DNA of 64,000 nt from Bacteroides cellulosilyticus. Its GTDB lineage: Bacteria > Bacteroidota > Bacteroidia > Bacteroidales > Bacteroidaceae. Every line of letters begins with the position of its first letter. Position 1 is the stretch's first letter. Positions 1 to 7,857 of the stretch are shown piece by piece. The position numbers were made by a program, and so were the translations under genes. Below the pieces are notes generated by a model, which made no database searches, was not told the DNA's origin, and worked only from the letters and a program-made list of their open reading frames with translations. The stretch lies in contig NZ_CP081903.1 of the NCBI RefSeq assembly GCF_020091405.1, positions 2,232,001-2,296,000 on the forward strand, read 5' to 3'.

Positions 1-3000
1 CGATGTAGAAACCCGGTGCGACGGGGAGCGAGGTTGATGACTGTGTCAATATCCTACGCTCAACGACTTGCCCGGTGACATTGCAGACTCTTACCTCATC
101 TCCCGGTTGGGCAGATATTAAGATTTGTCCGGCTCCTGCCGTCACTTGGGCAGCATTCGTATCATGGGATTCTTCTATTCCGGTAATGGTACGGGTAGTC
201 AGGCGCAGTTCGAAGCGGTCGGTGCAGAAGCCGGCTTCTGCCGTAAAGGTGTAGCTGTCGAGGTCGAGGCGTGTTTCGCTTCCTGTCTGCTTATCTGTTA
301 AGATCACTTCGTCGGCTGTAACTGTGGCGTCTGCCAGGCTCAGGGTATATGTGCCGGCTTTTCCTGCGTAAATGCCTACGGAGACAATTCCATTGCTCAA
401 CGGTCGTTCGTTGATGGCGTAATATCTGCCTGTAGCGTCTAGTGTAAAGAGTTGTGGCACGTCTTTGTCGTCGCTCATGAATTTGGCGGCATCGCGGGAC
501 ATTTCATAATCCATACTTGCTTCGGGATTGATAACTACGCGGGTACGGTCGGTATAAGTGCCATCCTCCAAAGTAAAATTGAAGACGGTACGATCCGGCG
601 AAACGGCGGAACGGGTCGTGGTGCGTTGGCGTACGGCGGTATCCAGTTGGCGGCCTTCAGCGGAGAAACTGATTTCTTTCGTTTCCACCGGCTTCTGAAT
701 GAAGAACGCTTGCATCGGGCTGAGTATGTAGTTATCGTCTTCGGTTGAGACGGCGGTGTAAGTCCGGTTACGGGTGTCCCATATTGTAATGGGAGAGGTG
801 TAGTCCATGTAATAAATGTCATAGAAGCATGGATAGGGGTTGCCTATGAAATTCCAGCTGGCATTGTGGGCGAACTCGGAGGCGTACTCATCCAGTGTCC
901 GTTTTAAGGCATTACCGGAGAAAAGCCGGTTCTTATTGTCATTGTTGATGGCTTTCAGGGTAAGTTGGGTTTGTTTGTTGGGCTGGATGATATAGCCGGT
1001 TCCGGCTTGCAACGTTCCACCGGCGGGTACGTCTTTCCAGTTGCCGGTTTCGCCGTCGGCCCGTGCTTTACTGTCGTAGTAACGGATGACAAAGAGGGCG
1101 TCGTTGCTGACTTCTATGTCTGCTCTGTTCACATCAAAAGGCAGTGTGATGAACTGCCAATAGCCTTTTTTCAGATTCAGTTTGTAGATGACACTATCGG
1201 CACGCATGGCTCCGGACTCGCTGAGTAAGTTTGTATAAACGGCTTCTCGGTAGGACCAATTGTTATCATCGTTTCCATTGAATGCATGGCTTTGTGTGTA
1301 CTTCTTCATAGAGAGTGCATCGGTTCCTCTGACTGTTAGTCGGCCGTTATCAAATACGGATACGGTCGGATTGTTCTTGAAACGGATATCTGCCGCTATG
1401 ACCAGTTCGCCGGGCACGTTGATGAGGTCTGTTTCATAATCCAGAGGATTGATTGTAGGAAATGCATCCCAACCCGGAGCCAGCTTATAGCTGTTTACGG
1501 ACCAGAAAGGAACGATAAGTTCTGTGCCGGATTTGTCGACATTATACATAATGTCTCTGTTGCCCTCTAATGTAGGAGGAACGGAAGCAAGGCAGGTGAT
1601 CTTCTTGATATTGTAGCATTCATAAAATGGATAGTAGCAATAAGTCAGTGAGGCGGGCAGAGTGATTTCTGTCAAACTTGTGCAACGACGAAAGGCTTGA
1701 TCTTTCAATGTTGCCAGAGTGGAGGGAAAAGATACTTCTTTCAATGCAGTACATTGGTAAAATGCATTGTAATCTATATTTGTGAGTCCTTCGGGAAAGT
1801 CCGCTTTCTTCAATGCTGAACATCCATAGAATGCATTGTCTGAGATATTTTTTAGGTTAGCCGGAAACTTCACTTCCGTTAATGCCGTACAATTATAGAA
1901 GGTGGAGCTATTTATGGTGATTATATTATCTGGTATTTCTACAGTTGCTAAACTATAGCAGTACTGAAATACAGAACTTTTAATTTCAGTCAGACTGGTT
2001 GGAAGTTTTATTTCTTTTAATGAGTAGCAGTTGTAGAAAGCATAATCTTCGATGCTTGTCACTCCTTCGGGAATTGAAATTTGAGTCAACCCGTAACAGT
2101 GGTAAAAAGCATAGTCTCCGATCTTTTTTAACACTGAAGGCAACTTTACTTCAAGCAATGCTGCTCTTGCACGGAAAAGTTCGTTAGGTATTGTTTCTAT
2201 TATGGCTCCCGTCATGTCGATAGAAATCAAGTTGGTGGTTCTTTGTTTTATCTGATAAAAGTCGTCGTCATTTAGAGGACCGTTTATCACCAACTCGTTT
2301 ATATCTGTTACATAATCCACTTGCTTTAGGATTTCTTCTCCCAAAGTTCCCGCAGTAGTAAGGGTTACTGTTATTTTCTTTGGAGTATCTCCGTCTATAA
2401 TTACCAAATTGGACCAGTAAGAAGCATCTTTGTAGGCCTTTGCTGTACCCTTAGGTACATAAAATACTTTGGTGAAGTTGAAAGTGTTGTCGGATATTGT
2501 CGGTGCAGTTTTGCTTTTGAGGGTGGCTGCGAGGAGGCGGAAGCACTCACTGAAAGCGTAATTGTCTATTACTTCCAGTTTTTCCGGAAATGTAACTTTC
2601 TGTAGTTGCTGACATTTATAGAAAGCGTAACTTCCGATTGTTTTTAAACTGTCAGGGAATGCAACCTCGGATAAATTGCATTGACGAAATGCACTATTGC
2701 CTATGTTGGCTAATTTTTCAGGGAAGTTCACTTTTTTTAGGTTGTAGCATTCGTAGAAAGCACCATCTCCTATGTCTTTTAGTTTATCAGGAAGTGTGAC
2801 TTCGGATAAATCGCACTGATAGAATGTATGATATTCTATCGTGACTAATGTTTTAGGAAAAGTAACATCTTTCAGGTCGGAACAGTAGGCGAAAGCATTA
2901 TTTCCTATTGTTTCCAAATTGTCAGGAAGTATGATTTTCTGTAGTGTTTTTTTTGAGTATAGCCCAGACTCGGGAAGTCTGTTACCTGGCACTGTAACCT

Positions 3001-3223
3001 TGCTTGTGTTCAAATAAACCAGGTTTGGCATTTGCTCTCTGATAAACCAAAAATCATTTCCATCCAGATTTCCCGAAATGGTGATGCTGTCACAGTTTAC
3101 ATCTTGTACTAAAGAACTCAGTTGCCCGGCAGTAGGGACTTCTACTGTGACATGGGTTGCTGATACTTGGTTCATGAGTGCCATTCCGATAATGGCCGTT
3201 AATAGAGTAGTAATTTTTTTCAT
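1..3223 (-). CDS. BspA-like leucine-rich-repeat secreted protein (C-terminus cut by window edge)
   Basis: The frame is open from an ATG at 3223 to position 1 (about 1074 codons, no stop seen). It starts with a signal peptide (MKKITTLLTAIIGMAL). From about residue 60 to 560 it has many BspA/LRR_5 repeats of about 23 residues, of the form 'L..VTFPE.L..IG..AFY.C', in two blocks separated by a spacer. After this come beta-rich domains and a tail (NVTGQVVERR...PVAPGFYI) resembling the Por/T9SS-like C-terminal tails often kept in Bacteroides LRR proteins. The end is probably only a few residues beyond the edge. Such proteins are usually cell-surface or secreted and bind host or microbial ligands; the ligand here is unknown. 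It is divergent from the gene at 4043. The family call is strong and the function is inferred. Confidence 0.85.
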   Translation of the reverse strand, partial: MKKITTLLTAIIGMALMNQVSATHVTVEVPTAGQLSSLVQDVNCDSITISGNLDGNDFWFIREQMPNLVYLNTSKVTVPGNRLPESGLYSKKTLQKIILPDNLETIGNNAFAYCSDLKDVTFPKTLVTIEYHTFYQCDLSEVTLPDKLKDIGDGAFYECYNLKKVNFPEKLANIGNSAFRQCNLSEVAFPDSLKTIGSYAFYKCQQLQKVTFPEKLEVIDNYAFSECFRLLAATLKSKTAPTISDNTFNFTKVFYVPKGTAKAYKDASYWSNLVIIDGDTPKKITVTLTTAGTLGEEILKQVDYVTDINELVINGPLNDDDFYQIKQRTTNLISIDMTGAIIETIPNELFRARAALLEVKLPSVLKKIGDYAFYHCYGLTQISIPEGVTSIEDYAFYNCYSLKEIKLPTSLTEIKSSVFQYCYSLATVEIPDNIITINSSTFYNCTALTEVKFPANLKNISDNAFYGCSALKKADFPEGLTNIDYNAFYQCTALKEVSFPSTLATLKDQAFRRCTSLTEITLPASLTYCYYPFYECYNIKKITCLASVPPTLEGNRDIMYNVDKSGTELIVPFWSVNSYKLAPGWDAFPTINPLDYETDLINVPGELVIAADIRFKNNPTVSVFDNGRLTVRGTDALSMKKYTQSHAFNGNDDNNWSYREAVYTNLLSESGAMRADSVIYKLNLKKGYWQFITLPFDVNRADIEVSNDALFVIRYYDSKARADGETGNWKDVPAGGTLQAGTGYIIQPNKQTQLTLKAINNDNKNRLFSGNALKRTLDEYASEFAHNASWNFIGNPYPCFYDIYYMDYTSPITIWDTRNRTYTAVSTEDDNYILSPMQAFFIQKPVETKEISFSAEGRQLDTAVRQRTTTRSAVSPDRTVFNFTLEDGTYTDRTRVVINPEASMDYEMSRDAAKFMSDDKDVPQLFTLDATGRYYAINERPLSNGIVSVGIYAGKAGTYTLSLADATVTADEVILTDKQTGSETRLDLDSYTFTAEAGFCTDRFELRLTTRTITGIEESHDTNAAQVTAGAGQILISAQPGDEVRVCNVTGQVVERRILTQSSTSLPVAPGFYI

Positions 3224-4015
3224 AAGCCATTTAATTTATGATGTTGAAGTAAAATGTTGTATATGCTTATTAATTAATCATTCAGGTCTGCTGGTTTTGC
3301 TTCCATTCTGACTGATTTTGCTACAAATATTATAAAATATATTTAAAGAAACAAATTCTTTGAGTGAGTATTTGAGAGGCTAAAGGAATGAATTGCTACA
3401 CTAAAATATCTTATATTTCCATTTAGTTTCTACTTTTCTATGTTTATCCTCTATTTGGGCAACTTATCTTTTTTTTATGTTTTCGGAAAATATTTCTGTT
3501 TGCTTACAAGGCAACCACATTCCAATGAAATTCTTTTTAATTTCTCACTTATAGTGTTGTATCTGTGTTGCAACGTTGCTGTACATACCTTGCAATACTG
3601 CTGCACATGCCTTGCAATGAAACTGTATATGCTTTGCAGTGACACTGTCTTTGTATTGCAGCGATACTGCACATGCTTTGCAGTGGTACTGTCACGGCTT
3701 TGCAGTAACTCTATGCCATGGATATAGGGAAACATGCATATAAAGGGAGACTATCCTATATATGCAAAACATGAAGTACTCTCTTGATATACAATCTTGT
3801 ATGTTCGAAAACAGCCTGAAAATCAGTGCTGACAAACTGTTTGTCGTCACTTATAAACACCTTGTCAGCACTGCCGTCAAACTACGACTGACAAAGGGGT
3901 TGGGCGTTGTCAGTGCTGGAGTGCTGACAACTTATTGAAAAACTTTATTGAAGCCGAACTTCTTTTCCCGTGCATGAAATAAATGTGATAACTTTCCCTG
4001 CTTCATATTTATTCG
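3224..4015. other. Long non-coding gap with repeats
   Basis: About 790 bases between two divergent genes. No convincing gene is present. It holds a 22-bp tandem array (3568-3717) and a set of 11-mers AGTGCTGACAA (3825-3835, 3920-3930) with an exact inverted copy (3862-3872). A weak promoter-like box for the minus-strand LRR gene lies at 3325-3332 (7 of 8 matches to TAnnTTTG on the minus strand). Confidence 0.6.
3568..3717. repeat. 22-bp tandem repeat array, about 7 copies
   Basis: Copies begin at 3568, 3590, 3612, 3634, 3656, 3678 and 3700, each exactly 22 bp. All start with TTGCA and have a consensus close to TTGCARTGRYACTGYACATGC. The copies are diverged but the period is exact. There are no spacers, so this is not a CRISPR array. 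Confidence 0.9.
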
Positions 4016-4023
4016 TACTTTTG
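4016..4023 (+). promoter_or_regulatory. Bacteroides -7 box
   Basis: TACTTTTG fits the Bacteroides primary sigma -7 consensus TAnnTTTG and lies 20 bp upstream of the ATG at 4043. Confidence 0.55.
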
Positions 4024-4042
4024 GGGTGCAAAATATAAATAG

Positions 4043-4498
4043 ATGATTCTTATGAAAACCGGAAATGTTTGTTTTTTACTATTAATGTGTATAAGTCTCC
4101 TGTTTACAGGTTGTGGAAACTCTCAGAGCAAAAAGAGTGAAGGTAATAAGGTGGGTGATGATAAGGATGCTCACGGTTGCATAGCTTCCGCAGGATATAC
4201 CTGGAGTGAAGTTTTGAAAGACTGTATCCGTCTTTGGGAGAAAGGAGTACGTGTAGAAGATGTGGCAGATAAAGAGAAGGCCGCCTATATTGTTTTCTCG
4301 CCCGATTCGCTACAAGTGGAACTCTTCTTTTCCGATGACCGCCCAAACGAAATACTGGACCGCCGCTCTTTACCTGCGGGTGGATACGCATGGAATGTAG
4401 AGGATGATGATACAAAGAATGTTCGTCTGGAGAATGATAAATGGACTATCAGTCAACGGGGGAAGCTGATTTATCAGCAGGTGGAGGAAGCGCAATAG
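4043..4498 (+). CDS. Small lipoprotein of unknown function
   Basis: 151 residues. It begins with a lipoprotein signal; the lipobox is LLFTGC, so the mature protein starts at that Cys and is membrane anchored. A motif GCIASAGYTWSEVLKDCIR, with two cysteines and a conserved GYxWS core, recurs in small uncharacterised lipoproteins of Bacteroidetes. No catalytic motif is visible. A second possible start is the ATG at 4052; the signal peptide works from either. It has its own promoter and ends 20 bp before the exonuclease gene, so it may be read with the 4519-6556 group. Function unknown. Confidence 0.8.
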   Translation: MILMKTGNVCFLLLMCISLLFTGCGNSQSKKSEGNKVGDDKDAHGCIASAGYTWSEVLKDCIRLWEKGVRVEDVADKEKAAYIVFSPDSLQVELFFSDDRPNEILDRRSLPAGGYAWNVEDDDTKNVRLENDKWTISQRGKLIYQQVEEAQ

Positions 4499-4518
4499 AC
4501 TTTTGAAATCTCTGAATT

Positions 4519-5013
4519 ATGGAAAACTTTGCTGCCATAGACTTTGAAACAGCCAACGAACAGCGTACCAGTGTGTGCAGTGTCGGTGTGGTGATTGTGC
4601 GGGAAGGAGAATTTGTAGATAGTTATTATAGCCTGATTCGCCCCGAACCGGAATATTATACCTATTGGAACACCCGGGTACATGGGCTGACAATGGCGGA
4701 TACGGCAAAAGCTCCGATATTTCCCACCGTATGGCAGGAGATAGCGCCGCTCATTGAAGGATTACCGCTCATTGCCCATAATAAAGGTTTTGATGAGAGT
4801 TGTCTGAAAGCCGTTTTCAGAACTTATAGCCTGGATTATCCCGATTATGAATTTCATTGTACCTTGAGCACGGCACGAAGGCGGATCAAAGGTTTGCCCA
4901 ACTATCAGCTGCATACGGTAGCTGCCTACTTTGGTTATGAGTTGGAGCAGCATCACCATGCATTAGCCGACGCTGAGGCCTGTGCCTGGATTGCCCGGGA
5001 AATAATAGAATAA
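4519..5013 (+). CDS. DnaQ-like 3'-5' exonuclease
   Basis: 164 residues, matching a stand-alone DEDD-family exonuclease domain like the epsilon subunit of DNA polymerase III. The first motif, AIDFET near the N-terminus, supplies the Asp and Glu metal ligands. An HNKGFDESCL motif gives the second Asp, and HHALADAEACA near the C-terminus gives the His-Asp pair of the DEDDh type. It lacks polymerase or helicase domains, so it could act in proofreading, repair or RNA processing. It is spaced 20 bp from the following phosphatase gene and is likely in one operon with it and comF. Confidence 0.88.
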   Translation: MENFAAIDFETANEQRTSVCSVGVVIVREGEFVDSYYSLIRPEPEYYTYWNTRVHGLTMADTAKAPIFPTVWQEIAPLIEGLPLIAHNKGFDESCLKAVFRTYSLDYPDYEFHCTLSTARRRIKGLPNYQLHTVAAYFGYELEQHHHALADAEACAWIAREIIE

Positions 5014-5033
5014 CAAAGAAAAAGAATACGAAT

Positions 5034-5834
5034 ATGGATTTAGCGTTACTTACCGCGAAAGTTTGTCGCATTGCTATGGATGCGGGGAGTTTCTTGAAAG
5101 AAGAGAGAAAAACTTTCCGCACTGAAAGCGTGGAGAAGAAGCATGCGCATGACTACGTGTCTTATGTAGATAAAGAGTCGGAAAGACAGATTGTTGCTGA
5201 ACTCTCTGCCTTGTTGCCGGAAGCCGGTTTTATTACGGAAGAAGGTTCGGCAGTGTATCAGGATGAACCCTATTGTTGGGTAGTGGATCCGTTGGACGGG
5301 ACTACAAATTATATCCATGACAATGCGCCTTATTGTGTATGTATAGCTCTTCGGTCTAAAGAGGAACTCTTGATTGGAGTTGTGTATGATCCCTGCAGGG
5401 ATGAGTGTTTCTATGGTTGGAAAGGTGGAGGTGCGTATGTGGATGGCCAGCGAATACAGGTTTCCAATGTGCAGCAGATGGAAGATGCTTTTCTGGTAGT
5501 TGAATTGCCTTATAACTCATGCCAATATGCCCGTACGGGAGAACATCTGATACATAATTTGTATGGTAAGGTTGGTGGTATCCGTATGACCGGTTCTGCA
5601 GCTTTGGCAATATGCTATGTAGCCGCCGGACGTTTTGATGCCTGGGCGGAAGCTTTCATCGGCAAATGGGATTATTCGGCTGCCGCACTGCTGGTGCTGG
5701 AAGCCGGCGGCCGGGTGACTGACTTTTATGGGAATGAGAATTTTATAGAAGGGCATCATATTATTGCCACGAATGGATATCTGCATCCTATATTGCAACA
5801 ACTGATACAAGAAGTTCCTCCGTTGGGGATGTGA
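5034..5834 (+). CDS. Inositol monophosphatase family protein
   Basis: 266 residues, the normal length of the Mg-dependent, Li-sensitive sugar-phosphatase family (SuhB/CysQ-like). Visible signatures are EEGS for the metal-binding Glu, VDPLDGTTNY (IMP motif 1) and GKWDYSAAALLVLEAGG (IMP motif 2). Family members remove phosphate from myo-inositol-1-phosphate, 3'-phosphoadenosine phosphate or similar small molecules; the sequence alone does not decide the substrate. It is cytoplasmic, with no signal peptide. It lies 20 bp after the exonuclease gene and 17 bp before comF, consistent with a three-gene operon. Confidence 0.88.
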   Translation: MDLALLTAKVCRIAMDAGSFLKEERKTFRTESVEKKHAHDYVSYVDKESERQIVAELSALLPEAGFITEEGSAVYQDEPYCWVVDPLDGTTNYIHDNAPYCVCIALRSKEELLIGVVYDPCRDECFYGWKGGGAYVDGQRIQVSNVQQMEDAFLVVELPYNSCQYARTGEHLIHNLYGKVGGIRMTGSAALAICYVAAGRFDAWAEAFIGKWDYSAAALLVLEAGGRVTDFYGNENFIEGHHIIATNGYLHPILQQLIQEVPPLGM

Positions 5835-5851
5835 CATAAAGAAATAGCCTG

Positions 5852-6556
5852 ATGAAAAATACTGTGAAATATTGGTTCGGTCCTTTGTTCCATCTTTTTT
5901 TTCCACGCTGCTGTGCAGTTTGCGGAGCATCACTTATAGAGGGTGAGGATACTATTTGTACTCATTGCAATATAGATATGCCGCGTACGAATTACCATAA
6001 AATGAAGGATAATCCTGTAGAGCGTATGTTCTGGGGAAAGTTTCCTCTGGAACGTGCCACCTCTTATTTCTTTTATCGGAAAGGAAGTGATTTCCGCAGG
6101 ATCCTGCATCAATTGAAGTATGGTGGAAGAAAAGAACTGGGAGCGGTGATGGGACGTTGCATGGCGGCGGAATTACTGCCGACCGGCTTTTTTGAAGATG
6201 TAGATGTTGTCATTCCCGTGCCTTTGCATCCCCGCAAGCAGAGAGCTCGTGGATATAATCAAAGTGAGTGGATTGCCCGTGGCGTGTTTCAAGTGACAGG
6301 GATACCTGTAGATACTTCTTCCGTGATCCGCGAGAAACATACCAATACACAGACCCGTAAATCGATTTATGAGAGATGGGAGAATGTGGAAGGTATTTTT
6401 AAACTCCGCCATCCGGAACGATTAGTAGGGAAGCATATTTTGATTGTGGATGATGTTTTGACTACAGGAGCTACAACTACTGCCTGTGCTGATGTATTTT
6501 GTGAGATAGGAGGGATACGCATCAGTGTGTTGACATTGGCGGTTGCGGAAGTGTGA
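5852..6556 (+). CDS. comF: ComF family protein (phosphoribosyltransferase-like)
   Basis: 234 residues. The N-terminus has a short zinc-binding CxxC...CxxC element (CAVC and CTHC). The C-terminal half is a type I phosphoribosyltransferase fold with the PRPP loop ILIVDDVLTTGATT. ComF proteins are required for DNA uptake in naturally competent bacteria and are kept in many non-competent ones. The protein is cytoplasmic. It is the last gene of the 4519-6556 group and is followed by a strong terminator at 6586. Confidence 0.88.
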   Translation: MKNTVKYWFGPLFHLFFPRCCAVCGASLIEGEDTICTHCNIDMPRTNYHKMKDNPVERMFWGKFPLERATSYFFYRKGSDFRRILHQLKYGGRKELGAVMGRCMAAELLPTGFFEDVDVVIPVPLHPRKQRARGYNQSEWIARGVFQVTGIPVDTSSVIREKHTNTQTRKSIYERWENVEGIFKLRHPERLVGKHILIVDDVLTTGATTTACADVFCEIGGIRISVLTLAVAEV

Positions 6557-6585
6557 TGAAAGTGATTTAATAAAGAGATAGAAAC

Positions 6586-6617
6586 AAAAAAGGTTCGCCA
6601 TAATGACGAACCTTTTT
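6586..6617. terminator. Bidirectional terminator hairpin
   Basis: Perfect 11-bp stem AAAAAGGTTCG (6587-6597) / CGAACCTTTTT (6607-6617), with A and T tracts on each side. It can end comF transcripts on the plus strand and the tRNA-Asn transcripts on the minus strand. Confidence 0.85.
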
Positions 6618-6618
6618 G

Positions 6619-6692
6619 CTCTTCCTCTTGGACTTGAACCAAGGACCCTCTGATTAACAGTCAGATGCTCTAACCGACTGAGCTAAGGAAGA
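6619..6692 (-). tRNA. tRNA-Asn(GTT), copy 1
   Basis: A 74-nt cloverleaf read on the minus strand. Acceptor TCTTCCT pairs with AGGAAGA, discriminator is G, the anticodon stem is TCTGA/TCAGA with loop CTGTTAA (anticodon GUU), and the T arm is CTTGG-TTCAAGT-CCAAG. CCA is not encoded. It is identical in sequence to the copy at 6713-6786. Confidence 0.95.
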
Positions 6693-6712
6693 ATTTGCAT
6701 TTAAGTTTTTCG

Positions 6713-6786
6713 CTCTTCCTCTTGGACTTGAACCAAGGACCCTCTGATTAACAGTCAGATGCTCTAACCGACTGAGCTAAGGAAGA
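6713..6786 (-). tRNA. tRNA-Asn(GTT), copy 2
   Basis: Identical 74-nt gene 94 bp from copy 1, with only about 20 bp between them. The pair is probably co-transcribed on the minus strand and ended by the hairpin at 6586-6617. Confidence 0.95.
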
Positions 6787-6842
6787 ATGTTGTTTTTTCT
6801 CAAATGCGCTGCAAAAGTAATAGGATATTTTGAAATATGCAA

Positions 6843-6850
6843 TATCTTTG
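6843..6850 (+). promoter_or_regulatory. Bacteroides -7 box for the PfkB gene
   Basis: TATCTTTG matches TAnnTTTG. It lies inside the frame that extends upstream of 6867, so transcription must start after about 6857, and the ATG at 6867 is the real start. Confidence 0.65.
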
Positions 6851-6866
6851 CAAAAAAAATATCGAA

Positions 6867-7847
6867 ATGGACAAAATAATTGGAATGGGCAATGCCCTTG
6901 TTGACGTTCTTGCTACTCTCAACGACGACCATATTCTTACAGAAATGGAATTGCCCAAGGGAAGCATGACCCTGATTGATGAAACGAAACTGCTGATAAT
7001 CAATGAATGTTTCAGTGAAATGGAAACTGAATTGGCTACTGGAGGCTCTGCCGGAAATGCAATTCGTGGTATGGCATGCCTTGGTGCGGGAACAGGATTC
7101 ATTGGTAAGGTTGGTAATGATGCTTATGGAAAATTTTATCGGCAAAGTTTGTTGGAACGGGGAACGGAAGCAAATTTATTAGTTTCTTCCGAGTTGCCTT
7201 CGGGGGTAGCTTCCACTTTTATATCACCTGACGGGGAACGTACTTTTGGTACTTATTTGGGTGCCGCCGCTACATTAAAGGCTGAAGACCTTTCACGGGA
7301 GATGTTTAAGGGGTATACTTATTTGTTCATAGAAGGTTATCTGGTGCAGGATCATGATATGATACTTCGTGCCATTGAACTGGCAAAAGAGGCCGGATTG
7401 CAAATCTGCCTAGATATGGCAAGCTATAATATTGTGGAGCAAGACCACGATTTCTTCTCTTTATTGATAAACAAGTATGTGGATATTGTGTTTGCCAATG
7501 AGGAGGAAGCAAAAGCATTTACGGGTAAAGAACCGGAAGAAGCATTGGATGTGATTGCTAAAATGTGCAGCATCGCCATTGTGAAGTTGGGTGCCAGAGG
7601 ATCGCTCATTCGTAAAGGGACAGAGGAAGTGCATGTGCATGCTGTCACTGTGGATAGAGTGATAGATACGACCGGTGCGGGTGATTATTTTGCAGCCGGT
7701 TTTTTATATGGACTGACTTGTGGATATTCGTTGGAGAAATGTGGCAAGATAGGTTCTATCCTTTCAGGAAGCATCATCCGGGTGATTGGTGCAGAAATGC
7801 CTGCCGAGTGGTGGGAAGATATCAAAACGAGAATCAGTGAACTATAA
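6867..7847 (+). CDS. PfkB-family carbohydrate/nucleoside kinase
   Basis: 326 residues, typical of the ribokinase/PfkB superfamily. PfkB signature 1 is seen as GGSAGNAIRGMACLG and signature 2 as DTTGAGDYFAAGF, whose Asp is the catalytic base. It phosphorylates a sugar or nucleoside using ATP; the closest annotated relatives in Bacteroides are often called adenosine kinase, but the substrate is not settled by sequence. An ATG further upstream (6837) overlaps the promoter box and is rejected as the start. The following protease gene starts 10 bp later, so the two are co-transcribed. Confidence 0.88.
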   Translation: MDKIIGMGNALVDVLATLNDDHILTEMELPKGSMTLIDETKLLIINECFSEMETELATGGSAGNAIRGMACLGAGTGFIGKVGNDAYGKFYRQSLLERGTEANLLVSSELPSGVASTFISPDGERTFGTYLGAAATLKAEDLSREMFKGYTYLFIEGYLVQDHDMILRAIELAKEAGLQICLDMASYNIVEQDHDFFSLLINKYVDIVFANEEEAKAFTGKEPEEALDVIAKMCSIAIVKLGARGSLIRKGTEEVHVHAVTVDRVIDTTGAGDYFAAGFLYGLTCGYSLEKCGKIGSILSGSIIRVIGAEMPAEWWEDIKTRISEL

Positions 7848-7857
7848 TAAACAGGAT

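Noticed and set aside
1..120. Type IX secretion of the left-edge protein
   Set aside because: The tail resembles Por-type sorting tails, but no other T9SS component is in the window and most gut Bacteroides lack the system.
3568..3717. Possible CRISPR array
   Set aside because: The 22-bp units abut with no spacers, the units are diverged, and no cas genes are present. The same holds for the arrays at 56826 and 61786.
3440..3735. Open frames on both strands across the 22-bp array
   Set aside because: They are produced by the repeats themselves (22 bp shifts frame each unit) and look like no protein.
6837..6866. Upstream ATG as the start of the PfkB kinase
   Set aside because: It lies before and within the -7 box at 6843-6850, so it would not be in the transcript.
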